Assembly (NCBI RefSeq): GCF_000304475.1
Contig: NC_018944.1
Location: 186,001-250,000 of the forward strand
Origin: Kazachstania africana CBS 2517
Lineage: Eukaryota; Ascomycota; Saccharomycetes; Saccharomycetales; Saccharomycetaceae
Reading direction: 5' to 3'
Length of the DNA: 64,000 bases
Below, in pieces: positions 9,879 through 19,918 of the stretch (position 1 is the first letter of the stretch; every line of letters begins with the position of its first letter). The notes under the pieces are model-generated. The model was not told the DNA's origin. It made no database searches and saw nothing but the letters and a program-made list of their open reading frames with translations. The position numbers were made by a program, and so were the translations under genes.

Positions 9879-10278
9879 CACACTGATTTATAGAACCCGG
9901 TATATAGATGAAAACTAAATAACTTTAATGAGATAATGTAAGAACTTTCACGACCAGGGTGGGATCAATCTCTTTACACTGATACCTCACACGATCTAGC
10001 GATAGCATACTGTCAGTATAGTGATTTTCTCTTGGCCAATCGACTTATTTGCTAGCGGAGTTTTTCTTGGCAACGCCGCGCACAAAAGAATGGCCTGTAG
10101 AGGTCCCTTCGACATGGATTTCCGAAGCGGGAGGAAGTCAGAATTGGATATTCACATCGTCGAGATGAACTGAAACCCTTTGAGATAATTGACGCTTCAT
10201 TAAACATATGCATGCATACAGTTCAGTGTTATAAGAAGTTGATTAAAACGTAATTTGAATAGGAGAAGAGCATATGGG
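9879..10278. other. GCR1-YTA6 intergenic region
   Basis: This 400-base spacer contains the GCR1 3' end and the YTA6 promoter. A short upstream open frame at 10208-10234 (ATG CAT GCA ... TAA, eight codons) lies 44 bases before the proposed YTA6 ATG. No RNA gene or repeat was seen. Confidence 0.4.
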
Positions 10279-12699
10279 ATGAAAATTATGACTAACGATA
10301 AATTTATAATTCCTCTCCATTTTACACTGTCACAGGCATTAGAATTGTTGTATTCTATTGGTAACAACCAGTATGAGAATCTGAAGAATGGTTTGGAAAT
10401 GTGCAGAACATCACAGGACTATAGGAGACTTCCAAAACTTTTTAAAGCGTTGGATGATCTTCTTTTATACGTAAATAACGGATTGAAAAAAGTCTCTAAA
10501 AAGTTCGATCTGAAGAATGGGTTGAAAGGACTTATGGAAGAGGAACCAAAGTATCGACATATGATTGAGGATTTTCAACTTTTGGGCCATGATGTAAGAA
10601 TATTGAGGAGGGAGTCCTATGAACTGGTGAATTATGCGCCTGAAGATGAACGGAAGAAACTCCTGGATTCTTCATCATTTGCATCAATGAATTCCAAGTC
10701 AGGCTCTTCTTCGTTGTTAAAAAGTCAGATTTCTCAGATTTGGAAGAAGAATTCTACAAGAGGCAAGGAATCTAATAATGCTTGGGATGAAGATGAATAT
10801 ATAATTCAAGAGGCTAAAAGAATAAGAAGAAACAGAAAATTGTTGGAGCAAAAAAAAGCTGAAGAGGACGAACAGAAACGGATGGAACAGAAACGTTGTG
10901 AGGAAGCCTTGGAAGAGCAACGACAAAAATTGTTGGAATTGGAGATCAAACAGCAAGTGGACAGCCAAGTGACAGAGAAATTAGAGGATGAAAAGGAAAA
11001 AGGAAGACAGATGAAATTAGAAACTGAGAAGAAGCTTATTAAGTTAGAAGCCCAAATAGCAAAAGAAGAGTTGAAGAGTCGAAAGAAAGAAGAAAGGCAA
11101 AAACTGGCTCTTTTAGAAAAGGAAGAAAAGTTACAGGAATTAGGAGCAAAAATGAAAATGGGGCATGACATCCAAATACAAAATGGAAAACATCATGAAG
11201 TTATAGAGCCTAAAAAGACGATTAAAATCAAAAGTTCAAATAAGGAATCCTCTTTATTGCAAAAAAACTTGACAAATGAAAGTAACATTGAAAAGGTAAA
11301 GGAGCCTAGAATAACAGTACCCCTGCCGCCCAGTAGTTCTGACTTGCGTCAATCAAATATTGGAAGTGCGGCCCAAAATGCATGGAGAACCTTTAACAGC
11401 GAACTATCACAGAAGAGACCAACCGGACCTTCCTCAACGACAAAAGTTAAGGGAGTGGCAACCAATCCACACACTAAAAAGGTAAGTTCAGACGCTCTAA
11501 AGGACAAATATGAATATACTAAGCCAGTTATTCGGAAAACCAATGTGAGGACTGCACAAAAGTCAGAAACATCATCTAGGTTTAGGAAATCGTTGGATGC
11601 TCCTCATAAGGATACTAGATCATCAAAGGGAATAAATTTCCATGAAGGTCCTAGAAAAATGAACAATGATAGTTCAAAATCAAGGTCACTTCCTACTTCA
11701 CCCGTTCTGACTCAGTCATCAATACCTTGTAATGATGGCTCAGCTTTCACGAATAGAAGTATCGATCAACTAAATCCTGTTCCAGGAGCAGATGCTGCAG
11801 CATGTGAGCAAATTTTAAATGAGATTATGGTAACAGATGAAAAAATATACTGGGAAGATATAGCAGGTTTAACTAATGCCAAAAACTCATTGAAAGAGGC
11901 TGTTGTATATCCATTTTTAAGACCCGATTTGTTTAAAGGTTTACGAGAACCCATACGAGGGATGCTACTTTTTGGACCCCCAGGAACTGGGAAGACAATG
12001 ATTGCCAAAGCGGTGGCGACTGAGTCAAAATCTACATTTTTCTGTATAAGTGCATCATCGTTACTTTCAAAGTATCTGGGAGAGTCTGAAAAATCGGTGA
12101 GAGCATTATTTTATGTGGCCAAGAAGATGGCGCCATCTATTATATTTATAGATGAAATTGATTCCTTACTGGGAAACCGATCAGATGGTGAAAATGAAGC
12201 ATCAAGAAGGGTGAAAACTGAATTGCTGATTCAGTGGTCCTCTCTATCAAGTGCTACCACTCAGGAATCACACGGTTATGATACTCGAGTGCTATTATTG
12301 GCCGCAACAAATTTACCTTGGACTATTGACGAGGCTGCTAGAAGGCGGTTTTCAAGAAGATTATATATTCCTTTACCCGATTTTGAAACAAGGCAATATC
12401 ATTTAACGAAATTACTGTCAAAGCAAAAGCATTCCCTGACTGAAAGTGAAATTATTGAAGTTGCAACACTAACCGCAGGGTATTCGGGCTCTGATATTAC
12501 AGCATTAGCAAAAGAAGCTGTCATGGAACCAATTAGAGATCTTGGGGAAAAACTGATAGATATTGATTTAAACAATATACGAGGCGTCACTATCCTAGAC
12601 TTCAAAAATGCCATGAAGACAGTAAAGAAAAGCGTTTCGGTGGACTCATTAGCTCATTATGAAAAGTGGGCCCTTGAATATGGAAGTGTAGGCTCCTGA
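10279..12699 (+). CDS. YTA6: AAA-type ATPase of the cell cortex (Yta6/Sap1 family)
   Basis: From the first ATG (10279) the protein has 806 residues; in-frame codons before it start at a TTG and are ignored. Residues 1-80 form a helical domain, about 175-300 are a highly charged coiled coil, and about 300-510 are basic and Ser-rich. The C-terminal AAA module begins near 525 (WEDIAGLTNAKNSLKEAV) and has Walker A GPPGTGKT (566-573), Walker B IIFIDEID (about 621-628) and an arginine finger region RRRFSRR. It belongs to the meiotic-clade group with spastin, katanin and Vps4. In S. cerevisiae Yta6 localises to the mother-cell cortex; its role is not well known. Its paralog is Sap1; gene order supports YTA6. 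Confidence 0.93.
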   Translation: MKIMTNDKFIIPLHFTLSQALELLYSIGNNQYENLKNGLEMCRTSQDYRRLPKLFKALDDLLLYVNNGLKKVSKKFDLKNGLKGLMEEEPKYRHMIEDFQLLGHDVRILRRESYELVNYAPEDERKKLLDSSSFASMNSKSGSSSLLKSQISQIWKKNSTRGKESNNAWDEDEYIIQEAKRIRRNRKLLEQKKAEEDEQKRMEQKRCEEALEEQRQKLLELEIKQQVDSQVTEKLEDEKEKGRQMKLETEKKLIKLEAQIAKEELKSRKKEERQKLALLEKEEKLQELGAKMKMGHDIQIQNGKHHEVIEPKKTIKIKSSNKESSLLQKNLTNESNIEKVKEPRITVPLPPSSSDLRQSNIGSAAQNAWRTFNSELSQKRPTGPSSTTKVKGVATNPHTKKVSSDALKDKYEYTKPVIRKTNVRTAQKSETSSRFRKSLDAPHKDTRSSKGINFHEGPRKMNNDSSKSRSLPTSPVLTQSSIPCNDGSAFTNRSIDQLNPVPGADAAACEQILNEIMVTDEKIYWEDIAGLTNAKNSLKEAVVYPFLRPDLFKGLREPIRGMLLFGPPGTGKTMIAKAVATESKSTFFCISASSLLSKYLGESEKSVRALFYVAKKMAPSIIFIDEIDSLLGNRSDGENEASRRVKTELLIQWSSLSSATTQESHGYDTRVLLLAATNLPWTIDEAARRRFSRRLYIPLPDFETRQYHLTKLLSKQKHSLTESEIIEVATLTAGYSGSDITALAKEAVMEPIRDLGEKLIDIDLNNIRGVTILDFKNAMKTVKKSVSVDSLAHYEKWALEYGSVGS

Positions 12700-12892
12700 A
12701 CTGGACATACAAATAGTATATATGCATAAATAATAAGTAATTCATCGAAAAAATTTACATAATAGTATGGTGCATTTTTTACTATTTTATCCATTATATT
12801 ATCTACCGACGGTTTTATTTAAAGAATGTTAGCAGCAAAAAAACAGGGCGACTCCAGTTACGACGAGAGTATCTAGATGAGAAAACGATGCG

Positions 12893-14410
12893 ATGGTTAT
12901 CAATGAGTTTCTAATGATTAATTCTAACTGGTTCAATAGCATGTTCATTGGGGAAGTTGCTGCTCGATCCCTTAACTTCTTATGGAACCCTAGGATGTGG
13001 TCAAGGCGTGCAGTATCAAGTGGACTATTACTTACTGCGTCCCTTTATGTGTTACTTCCATCCGTTAGCAGAGCTTTTAATGTAAAGAAGGGGCCGTTAT
13101 CTATAGAGGAATCAAAGAGGTTAGATCGATTTACAACGGGCCTTTTAAACGCTCGAAATGACTGTTTCTTAAACTCTTCTTTACAGGCTTTGGTACCGAT
13201 TGAGTCGCTCACTACTTATCTCAACCAATTTGTCGAGGCTCTTCATTCGGTAGATGAGGGACAGGTTTTTGAACTTGAACGGTTGGCTCCACTCCACGCG
13301 AATCTAATTAAGTTACTTCATGAGTTACAAAGCCTTATTGTGAAACCACAGACTGTTTCCGCCAAAAATATTGTTAAAACACTGGAAGACACTCTTAGGA
13401 GAAAAATGTCATCCGATCAGAATGATGCACACGAATTTACTCAAATACTTTTGGAAACGTTGCATTCTGAATATATCAAACTTCAATCCAATATTGAAAT
13501 AGGCAGCTTTCCATTTGAGGGTGTGTCATCCAATTATCTGATGTGCTTACAATGTAATAAATACTCTCAAACTATTCATTCACCTTTCCTTATGCTTGAA
13601 GTTGCTGTTCCAGGGAATTACTCAGAAAAGCTGACAGACTTGATCCTGCATTCTCAAGATGAAATCATCGAAGGATATTCCTGCCTGTATTGTAAAGTAA
13701 ATATGATTTTGAAAAATGAAAAATATTTGAATCAACTTCCTGAATATTCGCAGGAAGAACAATCAATCTTGAATTTTCTGAGAAATCAGATATTAACATT
13801 ATACATTAATGATGACTTACCAGCGGATGTGTCATTCTATGTGGACCATTATAGTAAAAATGGTTGTGTCACGGCCAATTTCAAATCAAATATAATAAAG
13901 AAAAACGCAGTAATCAAGGAACCTGCTTCGCTTATTGTCCATCTGTCGAGATCTATTTTTAATGGAGCCACTATAACAAGAAGCGCATGTAGAGTGGAAT
14001 ACGAACAGTCTTTGAATCTGCAAAGGCAGGTGATGATCAATGATGCATTTGAGCGTACTGAACCTATAAAATATGAGCTAAAATCTGTTGTTAAACATAC
14101 TGGATCTCATGTTCAGGGCCATTATCAGTGCTACAGAAAGAAACCAGATCTTATGAAAGAAAGAAATACGGATACTATCGTCAATCGTTCTCCCATGATC
14201 AAAAAATATTCACAAGATAAATTCGATGCATCAAAAATCGAAAGCATTATAACAGGCACTTCAAAAAGGTTATACAAACGCATTAAATCGTTGGCGGCTT
14301 ACCCATACTGGCATATATCAGACACAAATGTCAAAGAAGCCAGAACAACTGATGTTCTTTCCGAAGATAAATATGTTTACATTCTATATTATGAGAAGGA
14401 AAAGCCATAA
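12893..14410 (+). CDS. UBP16: Mitochondrial outer-membrane ubiquitin protease Ubp16
   Basis: The 505-residue protein is a USP-type deubiquitinase near the length of yeast Ubp16 (499). A membrane segment at about 42-58 (SGLLLTASLYVLLPSVS) fits the outer-membrane anchor. The Cys box NARNDCFLNSSLQAL places the catalytic cysteine at residue 91, and the His box HTGSHVQGHYQCYRK places the histidine near 410. Two CxxC pairs (LMCLQCN, SCLYC) fit a zinc-binding fingers subdomain. Two upstream ATGs (12877 and 12888) open short frames that overlap this start, so initiation may be leaky or may occur at Met8 or Met17. The gene follows YTA6 as YPL072W does in S. cerevisiae. Confidence 0.92.
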   Translation: MVINEFLMINSNWFNSMFIGEVAARSLNFLWNPRMWSRRAVSSGLLLTASLYVLLPSVSRAFNVKKGPLSIEESKRLDRFTTGLLNARNDCFLNSSLQALVPIESLTTYLNQFVEALHSVDEGQVFELERLAPLHANLIKLLHELQSLIVKPQTVSAKNIVKTLEDTLRRKMSSDQNDAHEFTQILLETLHSEYIKLQSNIEIGSFPFEGVSSNYLMCLQCNKYSQTIHSPFLMLEVAVPGNYSEKLTDLILHSQDEIIEGYSCLYCKVNMILKNEKYLNQLPEYSQEEQSILNFLRNQILTLYINDDLPADVSFYVDHYSKNGCVTANFKSNIIKKNAVIKEPASLIVHLSRSIFNGATITRSACRVEYEQSLNLQRQVMINDAFERTEPIKYELKSVVKHTGSHVQGHYQCYRKKPDLMKERNTDTIVNRSPMIKKYSQDKFDASKIESIITGTSKRLYKRIKSLAAYPYWHISDTNVKEARTTDVLSEDKYVYILYYEKEKP

Positions 14411-14449
14411 TCTGTATATAAGTAAATATAAGAAACGGAAGTACTAGAC

Positions 14450-14938
14450 TTATCCCTGCATGTCAATATCCATATCATCATATTCCTTGTCATTATCAGT
14501 AGTTGATAACCTGTCATACTGTAAAAAATCGACATCGTAGTCACCTTCGACATCAAAATGATTTTTCGGGAGAAAAGTAGACTGATACCATCTCAGCCAA
14601 GTAAAATAGATCATCTGTCTCCAATCAACCCATTTCACCATCTGTGAAGCCTCCATCTTAATCCATTCCGCTATCTTGGAAATGAGTATCCCATTATCCA
14701 AGTATGATTCTTCTTCTTCTGAATCCTGAAACATGAGAAGCCTATCCCTAACAGATTTAGGAAGATCAACACGACTTGGTACGATTTTTGTAACAGCTAC
14801 GTCATTTGAAGATGGAGTAGTAGGAGAATTAGCATCCAAAGAGAGATTCGCAAAATCTTCTATCAGCTTGCGTCTCTTATAGTTCCCAATGCCTATTGGA
14901 TCGGGTGCATGCTGTCTTTTGTGCTTGAACAGCCCCAT
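14450..14938 (-). CDS. YPL071C: Conserved small yeast protein, YPL071C family
   Basis: The 162-residue protein sits convergent to UBP16 with only 39 bases between the stops, where S. cerevisiae has YPL071C (156 residues). The N-terminus is basic (MGLFKHKRQHAPD, NYKRRKL), a possible nuclear-localisation signal. A conserved-looking core at about 95-130 is rich in Trp (WIKMEASQMVKWVDWRQMIY, then WLRWYQSTF). The tail is acidic. The function is not known; the Trp-rich core suggests a folded binding module rather than an enzyme. Confidence 0.8.
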   Translation of the reverse strand: MGLFKHKRQHAPDPIGIGNYKRRKLIEDFANLSLDANSPTTPSSNDVAVTKIVPSRVDLPKSVRDRLLMFQDSEEEESYLDNGILISKIAEWIKMEASQMVKWVDWRQMIYFTWLRWYQSTFLPKNHFDVEGDYDVDFLQYDRLSTTDNDKEYDDMDIDMQG

Positions 14939-15450
14939 TAGACCTTCTTGAATTGTACAAATTACACAAATTCAACTATACGAGACTCAGTTATACAGGC
15001 ATGGACCTTTAAGCAGTCATAAATAATTCGTCCCGGCTAATACACATACAAGCTAGGATACTTCACCGACTAAATCAGAAGCTGTACGCTGCTATAAACA
15101 GACTTAAATATCTACTATTCTGATTATAACTTCATCTCGTTCTAAAAGTTCGAAGGTTCTAGATATTTTCAGTTTTTCAATTGGAAACGTAATGCGTGAA
15201 ATAGATCAAGAAAAATTCAGGTTCAGGGAAGCGTGACATAACTTAAAGCTCCAGTGGCACAAGACCTCTTTGATTAACGCTAGTTGTTTGTAGTGAATAA
15301 AATTGATTTGCAAGCAAGAGAGACTGTTAGGATACTTTCTAGTTGTACAGAGCAAGGAAAAGTTAGCAGCGTCAGGTGGCTCAGTAAAAAAGAGGAGATC
15401 GGAACGATAGGGGAATCTTCAGGTGAGACAACTTTTTAAGCCTATATTAG
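14939..15450. other. Divergent YPL071C/MUK1 promoter
   Basis: This 512-base spacer drives two divergent genes. GAAGGTTCTAGA at 15152-15163 fits the heat-shock element pattern GAAnnTTCnnGA, with the last pentamer incomplete (GAT). A T-rich block follows. No gene was seen. Confidence 0.4.
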
Positions 15451-17298
15451 ATGAAGTTATTTACTCCTCCTATAACAAATCCCAACTTTGATCCTGCTCA
15501 ATCTATAAGGGAATCGTACGGTGTTAAAGCAGTTTTTCAAAAACCTGTAATTGTACAAAACGAGAGTGAGCCTTTCAAGATGCTAACTGCTTCGAATTCA
15601 GGCAAAAATGATTATAAGGAGGGTCCAAGCACTAATACCTCCGGAGTAGTTAAATTAACGAAGGAAGAAATAGCTGAAATATGGAAGAATACTCAGGAAT
15701 TGCCCATGGAGTTGTCCAGTATGATTGATGATTTCATTACAGACCTGAAGGAGCCAAAATATGCAAAGCCGCTAAGTATTGTCGAACTTTCCTCGTTATT
15801 TCAAGCTTTTTATATTAAATTTGATAAATTTGCATTCCAGTACTTATCCAATGGTGGCAGCTCAGCTGCAGGTGCTCCTACTAATACTTCATCTGGTGGG
15901 ACTTTCTTCAATGCCAAGGAGACTCTGAGTAGTGGACTGAGTGGGATCTTTGCAAGAAGTAGAAGTGGTAGCAATACCAATAATTTGAGAGGCAGAAGAA
16001 ATAGAAGATCTTCATCTTTATTCAGTTCTGATTCAAATAATAATGCAACTCAGATGTTGACGCCAGAAGAAATCGGTCAAATGATGAGAGTAAATGAAAT
16101 TAATAACGTCACAATTGATAGATACTTGGAACTTTGTGAGAATGCCATTTTCAAAAAACTTTTACAAGTGGGTACTGCAGTTTCTTCTCCTATGAAGAAA
16201 CCTAACTCTAATAATAATATTCAATGCATCAATAATGAGAATTCCTTAGTTGGTCAAAGTTCTTCTGAACCGGAAGCTTTCAACGTCGAAAATCTATTTA
16301 GAAATACGCCAGAGTATATTCAGTATAATACGCTGCTAAATGTGAAATTGGGAGGAATACTGAACCTCTGCTCCCATGATAAATTTTCTCTTGAAGATTT
16401 CCTTGGTATTTCAATGACTATGGACATAGGGGACAACGAAAGCCTGTTTGCTACTATTGATTCTGTTTTCCACCAGCTGATTGATGAGTCAATTTCCCCC
16501 TATGACAAGATGAAAAGTGTATTGCAACTGCATACGGCAATGACAACGGACATTAAACTTATGTCCAATGACGATTATCTTTCCTTACTAATATATTATA
16601 TTATAATGTTAAATCCACAGAATCTTTTCTTTAATTGTGAATACATCAAGCTGTTTAGGTACAGGAAAAAATTGGTCGAAAACGAGCTTTACGCATTGAC
16701 AAATCTAGATGCTGCACTGACATTTATTGGGAGCCTGACATTAGAGGATTTTTCTGAGGATTTAGTAGCTGAATTGGCTGAATGTGAAAAGAAAGTGTTT
16801 GAATGTAAGATTTCAGATAAAGTCACTTTGCCTGTTGTAGATACCAACAATTTCAGAAATGGGAGTAATGGCTCTTCCAAATTATTGCATACAAGTACGG
16901 AACCGATGATTCAAAATAATTCATACGAAAGATTTAGGGCAGTTTTTGACTCTTCGTTGAGGAGTGTTCTCGGGAAAATGAGGTCATACACACCTCCTGC
17001 TGTTACAACCCTGTACAAAAAGTATTCCCAAACTTCAATTGAAATAGAGAGAAGTTCAGTTTATAGTAATAGTAGTCATGATAAATATTTACATGTCCAA
17101 CGGTCGAACAGTAACAATAAACATAGACAGATGGATTCCATTAATTCGATTCTATTTAATGCAACTATGCCCAATGATTGGAAAAAATACAAGGATTCTG
17201 AATTTGATAATTTGAAGATTACTGAATTGAAGGAAATTTTTGATATCTATCAGAAATTAATTTCAAAAAATGAGCAATGCAGTAATTACAATCTATAA
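15451..17298 (+). CDS. MUK1: Muk1, VPS9-domain Rab5 exchange factor
   Basis: The 615-residue protein is the length of yeast Muk1 (612) and shares the start LFTPPITNPNFDPAQSIRES. The VPS9 domain lies at about residues 280-455; it includes KLGGILNLCSHDKFSLEDFL and the typical C-terminal segment DDYLSLLIYYIIMLNPQNL. VPS9 domains activate Rab5-type GTPases (Vps21, Ypt52, Ypt53) on endosomes. Flanking parts are Ser- and Asn-rich (about 130-210) and likely disordered. Position between YPL071C and BTS1 agrees with YPL070W. Confidence 0.93.
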   Translation: MKLFTPPITNPNFDPAQSIRESYGVKAVFQKPVIVQNESEPFKMLTASNSGKNDYKEGPSTNTSGVVKLTKEEIAEIWKNTQELPMELSSMIDDFITDLKEPKYAKPLSIVELSSLFQAFYIKFDKFAFQYLSNGGSSAAGAPTNTSSGGTFFNAKETLSSGLSGIFARSRSGSNTNNLRGRRNRRSSSLFSSDSNNNATQMLTPEEIGQMMRVNEINNVTIDRYLELCENAIFKKLLQVGTAVSSPMKKPNSNNNIQCINNENSLVGQSSSEPEAFNVENLFRNTPEYIQYNTLLNVKLGGILNLCSHDKFSLEDFLGISMTMDIGDNESLFATIDSVFHQLIDESISPYDKMKSVLQLHTAMTTDIKLMSNDDYLSLLIYYIIMLNPQNLFFNCEYIKLFRYRKKLVENELYALTNLDAALTFIGSLTLEDFSEDLVAELAECEKKVFECKISDKVTLPVVDTNNFRNGSNGSSKLLHTSTEPMIQNNSYERFRAVFDSSLRSVLGKMRSYTPPAVTTLYKKYSQTSIEIERSSVYSNSSHDKYLHVQRSNSNNKHRQMDSINSILFNATMPNDWKKYKDSEFDNLKITELKEIFDIYQKLISKNEQCSNYNL

Positions 17299-17430
17299 AG
17301 CAATGTATATGTATATATATATATATCTATGAGCTATGAATTCTTTTTCCGTTCCCCCATTTTAGAAGGAACATATGCAAAATTGTGATCGCAAAGAGGA
17401 TTTTATATTCATCTTTCTTTGTCTGAATTA

Positions 17431-18498
17431 TTAGACTGTAGATAAATAATGGATAACGTAATGAAATTCATTGATTGTGTCTTGATCAATGTGACTTGTA
17501 TCAGTTGGTAAGAAATAATTTTCAATTTTTATCAAGTTTGTTAAGTTTTGTAAAGTTTTCTTTGTGTAAGTCATTGATTTACTTTCATTCTTCAGAAATT
17601 CAATAAATTTCACTTTCAGTTCTATATCAGTTGTCTTTGACAATAAAGTGTTCCAAAGAAACATTTTATCTTGGTTTATCTTCTTCTCGTAATTCAGGCC
17701 ATGTATGACAGGGAAAGATAATTTACCTTCCGTAATATCTTCACCAAAACCTTTATTGACAATCATATCGTCATTTAAAAGGTTCAAATAGTCATCTCTA
17801 ACTTGATAAACAACACCGAGTAAATTGCACAATGGAACCAACGACTTATTTTCGTCATTAGATTGGGTCTTAGTATATGTAGCTACTTTTGCCATCAATT
17901 TAACCGTCAATCTGAATAAACCTCCTGTTTTGTTAATTACCATATTGAAGTACATTTCTTCTGTGGGTATGATAAAGTGATCTCTCCAATAAATATCTAG
18001 ACCTTGACCACGATGTAAATTGAGTAATTCTGTATTAAAAATTTCGTATAATTCAGAAGTTAATCGTGGTTTGTCTAGCTCATCGAGTTCTGATGGTATT
18101 AGAAGTGGTATAATTTCCATAGCTTTGAAGTACATGTAGTTAGCAGAATTGATGGTCATTGGGGATCCAAATACGACGTGTGATGCTTTCAAACCACGTC
18201 TCAAGATGGAATTATCTTCAATATCGTCAATTAATAGTGATGAATTATGTAAGATTTCTATGATTTGATTCAAATTCATTACTAAATCCTGTGGTAAGTG
18301 GAAAAAGATTTTATTTAATATGAGGATCAACTTCAATCTGAATTTTTTGCCTTGTTTCTGTGTAAGATGAGTGTAGGGTTTTTGTAATATTGATTCGTCA
18401 GAATCACACCAGTAAGGTTCGCCATTAATCAGTTCTTTCAACTTGGAAGTGTCCATTGCAAGTGGGACATCCAATGAGGAGGAATCAGTGTCAGTCAT
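17431..18498 (-). CDS. BTS1: Geranylgeranyl diphosphate synthase Bts1
   Basis: The 355-residue enzyme matches yeast Bts1 (335). It adds isopentenyl diphosphate to farnesyl diphosphate to make the C20 donor used for prenylation of Rab and Rho GTPases. The first Asp-rich motif is DDIED at residues 91-95, followed by NSILRRGLKASHVVFG. The second Asp-rich motif is RDDYLN near residues 230-236, and GFGEDITEGKLSFP follows it, as usual in the family. The N-terminus is slightly longer than in S. cerevisiae. It is convergent with MUK1. Confidence 0.95.
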   Translation of the reverse strand: MTDTDSSSLDVPLAMDTSKLKELINGEPYWCDSDESILQKPYTHLTQKQGKKFRLKLILILNKIFFHLPQDLVMNLNQIIEILHNSSLLIDDIEDNSILRRGLKASHVVFGSPMTINSANYMYFKAMEIIPLLIPSELDELDKPRLTSELYEIFNTELLNLHRGQGLDIYWRDHFIIPTEEMYFNMVINKTGGLFRLTVKLMAKVATYTKTQSNDENKSLVPLCNLLGVVYQVRDDYLNLLNDDMIVNKGFGEDITEGKLSFPVIHGLNYEKKINQDKMFLWNTLLSKTTDIELKVKFIEFLKNESKSMTYTKKTLQNLTNLIKIENYFLPTDTSHIDQDTINEFHYVIHYLSTV

Positions 18499-18850
18499 TC
18501 TGAGTAAATTTGTTGTGCACGTAAAAATAGAGATAAATACTGTACTTAGATGATTGAAATAGGTAAGAATATGAAATCAAAAGGAGAAATCGAAGGAAGA
18601 CACACACTTATGCAGTAAACCCACTTTACAAATTGAAAAACCAATACACTAATTACCGTAGAACACCTTCTATCTTGGTACTTTCACAGACTTTATATAC
18701 ACAAAAATGGGGTTCAGCGGTGAGACTAAAATGGAATTTTTAAGTTTTTCAACGCAGAGAAAATTCAAAAATCGTTGATGATTATGAAAATCAAGCCCAT
18801 AAAGTGAGAGATGAGAGATGGTTTGATGCCAGCCAATGGGAGGGCGTATT
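18499..18850. other. BTS1 promoter and YPL068C 3' region
   Basis: This 352-base A+T-rich spacer holds the BTS1 promoter on the minus strand and the 3' end of YPL068C. I see no further gene, repeat or clear factor site. Confidence 0.4.
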
Positions 18851-19774
18851 TCAAGTCAAATTGTAGAGCGGGATGTTTTGGAACTTTGTGGGCCTGTTGT
18901 TTGCCTGTTTCTTGGAGTGTTTGAACTTCTTTTTGCCCTTTGCAGGCCATGCGAGACTGTTATCTCTTTCCTTCATGAGTTCCTTGTCTAGTTTGCGGCT
19001 TATGGATTTGACCTCGTTGATATTGATGTGATTTGAGTCTAGCAGGTCGACTCCATTTGCCACGTTCTTGGCACGGTCCCCTGGGCCATATTTGATGTCC
19101 TTGATGTCTTTGATATCCGTTATATCGATATTATGGATCCGAGATATTTGGTTCAATATTTCTTCCTTGGTGAACCTTGTTAGGTTGTTCAAACCCATGA
19201 GATGGGACATGGAACCCGGACTGGTCTTTGAGACGTACGTTTCTGTCGCATCGGCATTGGCTTCCAGCTTCTTTCTATGGGAGATCAAAGTTTGCAAACC
19301 TTGTGAAATCCTTCTTAGATTTTTAATGTCGCTAGGTAATCTTAGAGCCTCGAAATGTTTGGGGCCCATATATTTGGGACCTGTCAAATCCTTGTAGTAC
19401 AGTTCGTTTTGAAGCACAATGAGTCTATCCAAACGAGCCGCATGTGATTCTAACATCTCCACGTCTACTATTCTGGAATCGTCATCGACATCATTACGAT
19501 CTAGAAAACTTGGTCTCTTCAATTTAACAATCTTCACGTTCGACACACGACCCTGTGATTGCACTACCGGTTTCGAGATCCTCAACAGTGGCTTATTCCG
19601 TCTTGGTATTATCTGGAGCGGAATATCCTTAGCCTCCGTCTTCACTCGAGGCAAATACGATCTAATGGTATCATCTCCTGCCGATTTTACGTCCGGCACC
19701 TCTACACCCAGTTGTTCGTCGTGATCTTCGTCCATAGAAGAGTAATCCACCTTCTTCCTTTTTCTCAACTGCAT
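18851..19774 (-). CDS. YPL068C: Conserved nuclear protein of unknown function, YPL068C family
   Basis: Taking the first ATG (19774) gives 307 residues; four preceding in-frame codons start with TTG. The protein starts with a basic cluster (MQLRKRKKVDYS), has further basic stretches (PRRNKPLLRISKP, VKIVKLKRPSFLD) and ends with a Lys-rich tail (GKKKFKHSKKQANNRPTKF), which suits a nuclear or nucleolar, RNA-associated protein. A perfect PAC element (GCGATGAGCT) lies about 105 bases upstream, typical of ribosome-biogenesis genes. No catalytic domain is visible. Assignment rests on its place between BTS1 and YPL067C, as YPL068C. A ribosome-assembly role is my inference. Confidence 0.8.
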   Translation of the reverse strand: MQLRKRKKVDYSSMDEDHDEQLGVEVPDVKSAGDDTIRSYLPRVKTEAKDIPLQIIPRRNKPLLRISKPVVQSQGRVSNVKIVKLKRPSFLDRNDVDDDSRIVDVEMLESHAARLDRLIVLQNELYYKDLTGPKYMGPKHFEALRLPSDIKNLRRISQGLQTLISHRKKLEANADATETYVSKTSPGSMSHLMGLNNLTRFTKEEILNQISRIHNIDITDIKDIKDIKYGPGDRAKNVANGVDLLDSNHININEVKSISRKLDKELMKERDNSLAWPAKGKKKFKHSKKQANNRPTKFQNIPLYNLT

Positions 19775-19877
19775 CCCCACAAGCAAGTCGATCTAACCAG
19801 ACCTTATCAATGCTAAATACTTATTTATTCACACCAAATTTAGTATATAAAATTTCTTCTTTTCTTCTTTTTTCCTT

Positions 19878-19887
19878 GCGATGAGCT
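19878..19887 (-). promoter_or_regulatory. PAC element upstream of YPL068C
   Basis: GCGATGAGCT is a perfect match to the PAC consensus GCGATGAGMT, bound by Dot6 and Tod6 in yeast and typical of ribosome-biogenesis genes. It lies about 105 bases upstream of the YPL068C ATG, inside the 144-base gap to the end of the YPL067C ortholog, so it can serve only YPL068C. Confidence 0.7.
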
Positions 19888-19918
19888 TCTCTCGAGGAAA
19901 TTTGAAAAAAAAAGAGAT

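Noticed and set aside
10255..10278. Longer N-termini starting from TTG or GTG for YTA6, RGL1, TIM50, MNN2, CDS1, RKM3, FEX, VPS54, DAS2 and YPL068C
   Set aside because: Yeast nuclear genes start at ATG in nearly all cases; using the first ATG gives lengths and N-termini (presequences, signal anchors) that fit the families.
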